Shown here: positions 48,156-54,164 of the stretch, one piece after another
How positions within the stretch are numbered: the first letter of the stretch is position 1
How the letters are laid out: each line of letters starts with the position of its first letter
Virus record (IMG/VR): IMGVR_UViG_3300022208_000005
Coordinates: 1 to 54,164 of that record
Origin: a virus
DNA length: 54,164 bases
Strand: one strand, 5' to 3'
The notes under the pieces: generated by a model
What the model was told of the DNA's origin: nothing
The model's input: only the letters and a program-made list of their open reading frames with translations
Databases searched by the model: none
Translations under genes and position numbers: made by a program

Positions 48156-49742
48156 TCATCTCAACCTTTCAGCTCTTTTAGCTTTTGATCTTATGGTTTC
48201 CAGTATATGAAAATCAATACTATTCTCTATCTCACACATTACATGTATAACTTGGCAACGTTTCTTTTGACCATTCCTCAATATTCTTGCTACAGCCTGT
48301 TTAAATTCCTCATAGCTAGCAGTCTGTGAATAAAACATAACCTTGGAAGCTCTTTGTAGGTTAAGACCCACACTTCCAGCTGATATCTGTAGTATTAACA
48401 CATCTATCTTACCAGCTTGGAAATCAAGATTAATTTTATCCTTATTCTTAGTTTTACCATGATAAGTTCTAATTTTTAATGACTTCTTATTCTTCTTGAT
48501 CTTAGCTAATTCCTTTTGTAGGCCCTCAATTTCTGGTAGATACTTACAGAATATAATGATGGGTTCATGATAATCTTTTACAAAGTCAACTACAGTATTT
48601 ATACCAGCCTTACTCACTTGTCTTATAGTACCATCCTCAGCCTTTACAAAGCCACCGGTTATTTGTTGTAACCTTAAAGCTTTTGTGATAGCTAACTCAG
48701 CAGAGGCTACATTCTCTAATAGGTCTGCAGCTTTGAATAGTAGTTGTCTATATGAATCTCTCTTATTTATCCTTATATCATTTGCTTTTAATAACTTCTT
48801 CAATTCATTCCTACTGAGCTCTTGTGATACTTCATCTAATATAGCTACCATTTCTTTGTCCATATCTCTATATAGCTTTGCTGCTTTTGGTTCTAACTCA
48901 TAGGTAATATATAGATCATCTAATTGCTTAGGTAGGTCTATACAGTCCTCAAGCTTAACTAGGTAGGATGTATCCTTCACAACCTTTTCTAGTAAGTCCT
49001 CATCTACATATCCCATTATCTCCGGATATCCTTTGTAGTTTCTTATAATCATGTGTTCTTCTCTAAAGTCTTTGAATTTAGTACCAAATGGTGATTCACT
49101 GCCATAGATGATATTATATGGCATAAATATATCTTCCCAACCATTAGACATGGGTGTACCTGTCATACCTATCCTATACTCACATCCTCTAGTAAGTTGT
49201 AGTACCTTTTTAGATATGGCAGCATCTGGGTTTTTGAGTTTGTGTATCTCATCCACAACTAGTACTTGGGGCTTAAACTTCCTTATCTCTTTAAACATTA
49301 CCCGGGATTTCTCATAATTCACAAGTAGTATCTGTAGTCTTGGAGTGCTTATACTATCTATGATATCTGATTTCTTCCCCTTATGACCTTGAGCTTTTAA
49401 TTCCTTCAATGTTAGATTGTTTAGATCTTCTTTTAGGAAATCAATGTAGGCTTCATGTCTTTGAGCTTTTGATCTTTGATCTAAGGATTCAATAATATAC
49501 TCTTTACGTTTCAGGTTCTGGAACCTATTTATCTCTCTCATCCAATTATAGATAAGATTCTTAGGGACTACAATCATAACACGAGTAATTCCCTGTTCTT
49601 TATATAACTTCTCTGCCAACCTTACTATTGTTGGGGTCTTACCAGTTCCCATGTCCATGAATAAGGGAAAGTGCTTATGTTTTAATACCAAATTTATAGC
49701 TTTCTCTTGATGTTTATATAACTTATACCTTTTCTTCTTCAT
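48156..49742 (-). CDS. SNF2/DEAD-type helicase
   Basis: 528 aa. Motif I MDMGTGKT (~30), Ia VVPKNLIYNW, II VDEIHKL (DEIH), III GMTGTPMSNG, V LLQISAGSVGLNL, VI QAVARILRNGQKK (Arg finger). SNF2-type phage helicases use ATP to translocate on dsDNA, in replication, recombination or repair. Coupled to a VRR-NUC nuclease by ATGA, as is common in phages. Confidence 0.93.
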   Translation of the reverse strand: MKKKRYKLYKHQEKAINLVLKHKHFPLFMDMGTGKTPTIVRLAEKLYKEQGITRVMIVVPKNLIYNWMREINRFQNLKRKEYIIESLDQRSKAQRHEAYIDFLKEDLNNLTLKELKAQGHKGKKSDIIDSISTPRLQILLVNYEKSRVMFKEIRKFKPQVLVVDEIHKLKNPDAAISKKVLQLTRGCEYRIGMTGTPMSNGWEDIFMPYNIIYGSESPFGTKFKDFREEHMIIRNYKGYPEIMGYVDEDLLEKVVKDTSYLVKLEDCIDLPKQLDDLYITYELEPKAAKLYRDMDKEMVAILDEVSQELSRNELKKLLKANDIRINKRDSYRQLLFKAADLLENVASAELAITKALRLQQITGGFVKAEDGTIRQVSKAGINTVVDFVKDYHEPIIIFCKYLPEIEGLQKELAKIKKNKKSLKIRTYHGKTKNKDKINLDFQAGKIDVLILQISAGSVGLNLQRASKVMFYSQTASYEEFKQAVARILRNGQKKRCQVIHVMCEIENSIDFHILETIRSKAKRAERLR

Positions 49743-50032
49743 AGCAATTTACCTAATTGCTCCATGCTGTGTTTTACATTAGTGGACATAAATGCTATAC
49801 CCCCTGCTCTATTTATTTTCATTATAACCTGTTCCTGTTTTAGTGTCAAGGTATCCTCCTTCCCAGGGACTTTTACTTCTATACCAATAAACCTACCATG
49901 TATACATCCTACTAAATCAGGTAGGCCTACTGCTTGGAATATACTCCCATGTGTTTTGAATACATATGATTTCTTTCTGTAGTGTTTCTGTATTGCTTTC
50001 CTTATATTATCTACAACTGTGTTTTCTCTCAT
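49739..50032 (-). CDS. VRR-NUC domain nuclease
   Basis: 97 aa: GLPDLVGCIHGRFIGIEVKVPGKEDTLT is the PDxx...ExK nuclease motif (Asp and Glu-x-Lys), with VVDNIRKAIQKHY before and QEQVIMKINRAGGIAFM after. A Mg2+-dependent structure-specific endonuclease, often fused or next to SNF2 helicases. No good ribosome-binding site precedes the ATG at 50032; a terminator lies just upstream. Confidence 0.9.
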   Translation of the reverse strand: MRENTVVDNIRKAIQKHYRKKSYVFKTHGSIFQAVGLPDLVGCIHGRFIGIEVKVPGKEDTLTLKQEQVIMKINRAGGIAFMSTNVKHSMEQLGKLL

Positions 50033-50033
50033 A

Positions 50034-50066
50034 TAAAAAAAGAAGAGGAGCCTAAGCCCCTCTATT
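50034..50066 (-). terminator. Terminator of the 53-aa gene
   Basis: Minus strand: AGAGGGGC, TTAG loop, GCTCCTCT (one mismatch), then TTCTTTTTTT. Confidence 0.8.
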
Positions 50067-50070
50067 CCCC

Positions 50071-50232
50071 CTAGTCTCTTAATTTAAAAGGTACACCAAT
50101 CTCCCCAGTTTTAAACTCAGCACCAGATTGAGTTATAATTACTGTATCATGAGGGCAACCCCATTTGTTGATAAACTCTTCCATAGGTTTACATGCGGCT
50201 TTAAAATCATTTGCTCTTTCTTGATTGACCAT
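50071..50232 (-). CDS. Small 53-aa protein
   Basis: ATG at 50232 after a GGGGGTAAT motif. CKPMEEFINKWGCPHDTVIITQSG, then EIGVPFKL, a small alpha/beta protein of a type common in Bacillota phages; function unknown. Lies between the SSB-like gene and the VRR-NUC. Confidence 0.7.
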   Translation of the reverse strand: MVNQERANDFKAACKPMEEFINKWGCPHDTVIITQSGAEFKTGEIGVPFKLRD

Positions 50233-50244
50233 ATTTATTACCCC

Positions 50245-51030
50245 CTATTCCTCATCATCTTCTTCTAACAGTTCAATTAATGCTGGTTTCTTATCCTTCT
50301 TCTTGTTGAATTTAATACCCCGTTCTTTACACTCAGCTTGTAGATCTTTTAGATCCCAGTCTTCATAGTCATCGTCATCATCTGAGTCATCATCGCCATC
50401 ATCAGAATCCTCTAATAAGTCTAATTCTTCAAGAGCTTCTGTGATATCTTCTTCATCTTCACCCATAATCTTTTTAATCAGGGCAGACTCCTTATCCTTA
50501 GACTTATATTTAATGTCTAATTCATCACAGACCTCCTTTAGGTCGTCTATGTCTAGTCCTTTTAGGACCTCCTCAACATCTACATCATCATCATCAGAGT
50601 CATCATCTTCTGAGTCATCTTCAGGGTTGATAAATTCTACAATGCGGGATTTTTTCTTCCCCTCATAGGTCTCATGTGCTACTTCCACATTACATTCTAA
50701 ACCTATGAGGTCATTGATATCCAACTCAAATTCATCTGTTGGTATATCAAACCCTAGGGCTTCAAGTAAGGCCTTAATACTGAATAATGCCTGTGGTTGA
50801 AGTGAACATGTGTGGAAGAGTTTACTACCCTTATTCTTTCCTTCAGCTATCTCAAAAGTAAAATCGATTTTAGGTTTATCATTTTTAGATTCACCAGCTT
50901 CAGCCTCTGTTAATGTTACTTGATAAACACCCTCTGGTATAACCTTAAATCCTGAACTTACTTCTGATAAATTACCTACCTTTACGGTGTTGCCCTTCTT
51001 ACTACCTCTTCTTGATGATTTCTTAGCCAT
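50245..51030 (-). CDS. Single-strand DNA-binding-like protein (DUF669-type) with HeH tail
   Basis: 261 aa. The first ~140 residues match the DUF669 OB-fold type protein (FKVIPEGVYQVTLTEAEAGESKNDKPKIDFTFEIAEGKNKGSKLFHTCSLQ...). Then acidic linkers alternate with two HeH units (ValEEVLKGLDIDDLKEVCDELDIK..., DWDLKDLQAECKERGIKF). The end is very similar to that of the 6784-7362 protein. Sits beside Sak4-like ATPase, in the replication/recombination arm, so an SSB function is likely. Confidence 0.85.
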   Translation of the reverse strand: MAKKSSRRGSKKGNTVKVGNLSEVSSGFKVIPEGVYQVTLTEAEAGESKNDKPKIDFTFEIAEGKNKGSKLFHTCSLQPQALFSIKALLEALGFDIPTDEFELDINDLIGLECNVEVAHETYEGKKKSRIVEFINPEDDSEDDDSDDDDVDVEEVLKGLDIDDLKEVCDELDIKYKSKDKESALIKKIMGEDEEDITEALEELDLLEDSDDGDDDSDDDDDYEDWDLKDLQAECKERGIKFNKKKDKKPALIELLEEDDEE

Positions 51031-51032
51031 TG

Positions 51033-51911
51033 TTATTTCCTCCTCTTTTTCTTCTTAGTATTTTTAACTTTGGGTTCTGACCAATCACCTTTCATGATGG
51101 TCTGTATATCATCCCAAATGTCTTTACCATCATTTCTGGATAGATCATTTACCAGATACATTGGACAGGGTGAACCTTTAGGTCTGGTGAATTTAGTAAT
51201 ATAATAGGGGTTAGGTCCTATCCTAAGCCTATACTCAATCTCCCTCTTTACTTTGAGGTCACTAGTTTTCTCAATGGTTTCATAGAGATAAGTATGCCCT
51301 ATTATTCTTGAGGCAGAACCTAGGAATGTAGCAACAGATGGCATTAAGCCAGGACCAACCTCTGGCATTAGTTGTTCATCTCCTTCACCATCACCACCCT
51401 CCATTCTAGTTTGTGCAATAAAGCAAACAGTAACTCCATGGTCAGCTAAGTCCTTATACATTTGTATAATTTCTTTTAAGTTACCAGATGAAAAGCCATA
51501 GAGTTGTTGTGACATCTTATTCTTATTATTCTCTTCCATAGTTTCTTGATGTGAGATCTCTTGTGCTATTGTAAGATGATCTAACACCACAGAACCTGTA
51601 GAATAGATATCAAGATTGTCCATAATATATTCATGAACATCATAGATATCATCTAAACTAGTAACCCTTAATACTTTTATGTCTCCCTTCTTAACACCAA
51701 TACCCTTAGCTGATTCTGTCCCCTTGTCTTTAATATCAAGGAATAGTTGTGGCTTAGGTAATGTAGATGCTACAGTAGTTTTACCAGTTCCACCTCTACC
51801 ATAAAGTGTGATTATCTTTGGGGCATCTAAATCGTAAAGATCAACCATCCTTTCTTCTATTGCGTGCTTTTTCTTTTCTTGTGCTTTTGGTTTCTTCTTT
51901 ACCTTTGCCAT
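51033..51911 (-). CDS. Sak4-like RecA-fold ATPase (AAA_24)
   Basis: 292 aa from the ATG at 51911 (after AGGAGG, MAKVKKKPK). Walker A LYGRGGTGKTTVAS (~40), Walker B SVVLDHL, FIAQTR sensor and ...PEVGPGLMPSVATFLGSASRI are the standard AAA_24 order. A single-strand-annealing-type or RecA-like recombinase working with SSB next door. Overlaps the RecB-like nuclease by 71 nt. Confidence 0.9.
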   Translation of the reverse strand: MAKVKKKPKAQEKKKHAIEERMVDLYDLDAPKIITLYGRGGTGKTTVASTLPKPQLFLDIKDKGTESAKGIGVKKGDIKVLRVTSLDDIYDVHEYIMDNLDIYSTGSVVLDHLTIAQEISHQETMEENNKNKMSQQLYGFSSGNLKEIIQMYKDLADHGVTVCFIAQTRMEGGDGEGDEQLMPEVGPGLMPSVATFLGSASRIIGHTYLYETIEKTSDLKVKREIEYRLRIGPNPYYITKFTRPKGSPCPMYLVNDLSRNDGKDIWDDIQTIMKGDWSEPKVKNTKKKKRRK

Positions 51912-52848
51912 TATTTTCCCTCCTTTCATATAGTTTCTTTATCACAAAGTCAACATCTAAGCCCCTTAAATCAGCTTGACATATTGGCTTATATGAACAC
52001 CAAGAACAATCTTTACTGAAATTTCTTATTTTGTTTTTGTGCCCTTCCTTATGGATTAACTTAGCTAGGTCTATAGTTTCTCCCATGTATTGCTTAACTG
52101 TATTCTTAGGTATCCTTACCTGGTGTCTTAGGAAGAAGCTATCATATTCAAAGCTATTGATATAGTCTTCATGATCTTTAGGGTCAAGGCCTAATTCAAT
52201 TATTCCTTTCCTAACCGTTAATGGGGTAGATGCAAGTTTTGCTTTTGATAATACACCTTTGGTAGTTAGTGTAGGTTTGGATGGGGGCTTACCTGCAATA
52301 ATGTTCCATAATATTCCAGGGGGTTCATAACCCAATTGATTCATGGCCCAGATATACCTAAAACCCTGGGGATTAAATATCATGAAATCCAGGTCGGGCC
52401 ATCTAGCAAATACCTTAGTCTCAAGGGGCCATACAATACTTTTAGAATCTTCTACTATACCATCAATATAACCTTCCATATCAATATCTTTAGTTAGTGG
52501 TAACATGAAGTGTAGTTCAGTTTCTAGATATGTTAGATCATCATCATTACCATAATACTCAAAATAGTTATCACAGATTATTTCTACAATCTCGGGTACA
52601 TCTCCTATTTCTTGTATCTCTGAGGGTATGTGTTTCTCATTGAACTCCTTCCTAAAAGTGGCTACTGATTTTTTCCAAGACTTCCCTTTATGGAAAGTGT
52701 CTATAGCATCATGTACACCAGAACCTCTTTGTAATGGCATGGCTTTTAGTTTCTTAACCAAACCACCATAGTACTTCACATGATGCGCATAGGGACATCT
52801 AAGATATAGAGTTAATCTGGAGTTTGAAACTTTGAACTTATCACTCAT
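51841..52848 (-). CDS. RecB/Cas4-like PD-(D/E)xK nuclease with C-terminal Cys cluster
   Basis: 335 aa. KVSNSRLTLYLRCPYAHHVKYYGGLVKKL and RGSGVHDAIDTFHKGK are the Cas4/AddB-like opening; MEGYIDGIVEDSKSIVWPLETKVFARWP holds the D...E-x-K active site; a C-terminal CSWCSYKPICQADL cluster, with the first Cys (LRCPY), can hold an Fe-S centre. Processes DNA ends in recombination. The tail after it is basic and disordered. Confidence 0.9.
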   Translation of the reverse strand: MSDKFKVSNSRLTLYLRCPYAHHVKYYGGLVKKLKAMPLQRGSGVHDAIDTFHKGKSWKKSVATFRKEFNEKHIPSEIQEIGDVPEIVEIICDNYFEYYGNDDDLTYLETELHFMLPLTKDIDMEGYIDGIVEDSKSIVWPLETKVFARWPDLDFMIFNPQGFRYIWAMNQLGYEPPGILWNIIAGKPPSKPTLTTKGVLSKAKLASTPLTVRKGIIELGLDPKDHEDYINSFEYDSFFLRHQVRIPKNTVKQYMGETIDLAKLIHKEGHKNKIRNFSKDCSWCSYKPICQADLRGLDVDFVIKKLYERRENNGKGKEETKSTRKEKARNRRKDG

Positions 52849-52870
52849 ATAATATATCTCCTTTCAATAG

Positions 52871-52899
52871 ATTATACCATTAGTATTTCCCCAAGTCAA
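52871..52899 (-). promoter_or_regulatory. Promoter for the nuclease/Sak4/SSB unit
   Basis: Minus strand: -35 TTGACT (52899-52894), 17-bp spacer ending TAATGG, -10 TATAAT (52876-52871). Overlaps the polymerase stop at 52880. Confidence 0.85.
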
Positions 52900-54164
52900 T
52901 AGGCTTAATGCCAGCCTGTTTAAAGTAATCTTCCCAACCTATTGTATCTCCCCAGGCATCACCAATCTCTATATCTACTACAATTGGAATATCAGTTTTA
53001 AAATTGAATACCTCAACCAGAGCTTTTGGGTTTTCCATTATAGCTTTTACCTTAGGCACAAATTCTGATAGGTAATCTTCTTGGACCAACCATAATACCG
53101 CATCATGTACTGTGCCAATACTTACACATTTATCCCTATTAAGTTTCAATTTCTTGTGGTAGTATTTAGCGTACCCCATAGACTCTATCAGTCCTAGTAA
53201 AGTTAAATCACTACCAAAGCCTTGTACTGGGGAGTTTATGCTTTGTCTTTCTGCCTCAGCTCTCTTTCCCTGATCTGATGAGTTTATATCTGGTAATCTC
53301 CTTAATCTACCAATTAATGATCTAACCTGACCCTGTGCTTTTACTATCCTCCTTTGCCTTATATGCCAATCAGCAAGATCACCATAGGTATCAAAGAATC
53401 TAGCTCTGTATTGTTTAGCCTCAGCCTCTGTGAGTTTAATTCCATAGGTGTCCCTAGCATAATCTTTAAACTTCTTCCAACCCATACCATATAGGAACCC
53501 AAAATTAACAGCTTTAGCTTTCTTTCTTTTCTCCTTTTTAACTGCTGGGTCTTTCTCATCATTAATATCTTCTCCGGATACAATATTGTAAGTGGCATCA
53601 TGTATATCCCCACCCTCTACATATATCCTCCTCATTTCTCTTTCCCCACTCATCATGGTAGCTATCCTTAACTCAGCTTGTGAATAGTCAGCCTCCACAA
53701 ATTTCCAACCTGGCCTTACATTGCCTATTAGGGTCCTTATAGCTTTATCTCTAGGTACCTGTTGAAGGTTTGGGTCAGTACATGAAGTTCTACCTGTTAC
53801 AGTGCCATTAAGCTTGAATTTTGGGTATATCTTACCATCGAACATTCTATCTATCCAACCTTCAATAAAATGAGTAAGCTGGATTTTAATTCCACGATAA
53901 TCTAAGATTAGTTGTGCTATGGGGTGTAAATCTCTTAGTCTCATTAATGCTGATTCTGCTGTAGATGGGTTACCAGTATCAGTCTCCTCCATGACCGGTA
54001 ACTTTAACTCCTCAAATAATAATTTTCCAACCTGTTGGGTTGAACTCCAATTTATAATCTTCTTATACCTCTTGAGCTTCTTTCTCACAGCTTTAAGCTT
54101 TAGATGTATATGAGCTTCTGCTTCTGTGAATTTCTCTCTTCTTATAGGTACCCCATGTTCCTCA
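52880..54164 (-). CDS. Family A DNA polymerase, C-terminal part (polymerase domain), cut by window edge
   Basis: Continues the gene at 1-1287. Motif A VEADYSQAELRIA (catalytic Asp), motif B KAKAVNFGFLYG (O-helix Lys and Phe), motif C IGTVHDAVLW: the second catalytic Asp is there but the usual Glu of HDE is Ala. TGRTSCTDPNLQQVP (the template grip) and ERQSINSPVQGFGSDL are also standard. Together with the exonuclease and UDG-like domain it gives an 812-aa replicative polymerase. The sequence at the right edge (TQQVGKLLFEELKLP) is the natural continuation; the first 7 bases of the window are not. Confidence 0.95.
   Translation of the reverse strand, partial: EEHGVPIRREKFTEAEAHIHLKLKAVRKKLKRYKKIINWSSTQQVGKLLFEELKLPVMEETDTGNPSTAESALMRLRDLHPIAQLILDYRGIKIQLTHFIEGWIDRMFDGKIYPKFKLNGTVTGRTSCTDPNLQQVPRDKAIRTLIGNVRPGWKFVEADYSQAELRIATMMSGEREMRRIYVEGGDIHDATYNIVSGEDINDEKDPAVKKEKRKKAKAVNFGFLYGMGWKKFKDYARDTYGIKLTEAEAKQYRARFFDTYGDLADWHIRQRRIVKAQGQVRSLIGRLRRLPDINSSDQGKRAEAERQSINSPVQGFGSDLTLLGLIESMGYAKYYHKKLKLNRDKCVSIGTVHDAVLWLVQEDYLSEFVPKVKAIMENPKALVEVFNFKTDIPIVVDIEIGDAWGDTIGWEDYFKQAGIKPIDLGKY
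54039..54164. repeat. Terminal redundancy, right copy (126 bp, identical to 8-133)
   Basis: Identical to the left copy. Either assembler overlap of a circular or permuted genome, or true redundancy. Confidence 0.95.

Noticed and set aside
1-54164. Lysogeny genes (integrase, repressor, attachment site)
   Set aside because: None of the gene products shows recombinase or CI-like motifs; the phage appears virulent.
1-54164. tRNA genes
   Set aside because: No cloverleaf with TTC-loop and CCA-type end found by eye; a tRNAscan run would settle it.

Overview
The window is an essentially complete, circularly assembled genome of a virulent, contractile-tailed (myovirus-type) phage. Bases 8-133 recur at 54039-54164, so the unit is about 54,031 bp; the window edges cut one gene, the DNA polymerase. 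The host is most likely a low-GC Bacillota bacterium, probably clostridial. The evidence is AT-rich DNA, strong AGGAGG-type ribosome-binding sites nearly everywhere, standard sigma-A-type promoters, an SLH wall-anchoring domain on the amidase and a copper-amine-oxidase-N-type domain on a cysteine peptidase. I see no integrase, repressor, tRNA or CRISPR array.

The map has two arms. A gene-free, CpG-rich control region (16171-16972) with 18-bp repeats, inverted repeats and divergent promoters is the likely origin. From it a leftward arm runs 16105 to 1 and on through the window edge from 54164 to 47212. A rightward arm runs 17023 to 47197. The arms converge on a bidirectional terminator at 47205-47230.

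Leftward arm: first many small early genes, several with their own near-identical promoter (TTGA-N-TCTGGTATAAT type) and terminator; these include a TerD-family protein, a SleB-like hydrolase broken by an in-frame TGA, an HD-domain protein and a DUF2786 protein. Next comes a primase-helicase. Then a nucleotide cassette: dNMP kinase, all-alpha NTP pyrophosphatase and a thymidylate-synthase homologue with the Asp that marks dCMP hydroxymethylases. Then a family A DNA polymerase with an N-terminal uracil-DNA-glycosylase-like domain, a RecB/Cas4-like nuclease, a Sak4-like ATPase, a single-strand-binding-like protein with HeH tails, a VRR-NUC nuclease and a SNF2-type helicase.

Rightward arm: small early genes and a dCMP deaminase (17.0-22.4 kb). 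Then the virion genes in standard order: terminase, portal, MuF-type head protein (apparently joined to the portal by a -1 frameshift), prohead protease, HK97 capsid, connectors, neck, sheath, tube, tail chaperones, tape measure, hub, spike, wedge and fibre. The lysis genes follow (holins, peptidase, amidase).

The most notable points are the predicted cytosine-modification cassette in a strongly CpG-depleted genome, the CpG-rich island at the putative origin and another in the tail fibre, the two recoding candidates (portal/MuF and the in-frame TGA hydrolase), and the repeated promoter family. All family assignments come from reading motifs by eye; no database search was run.
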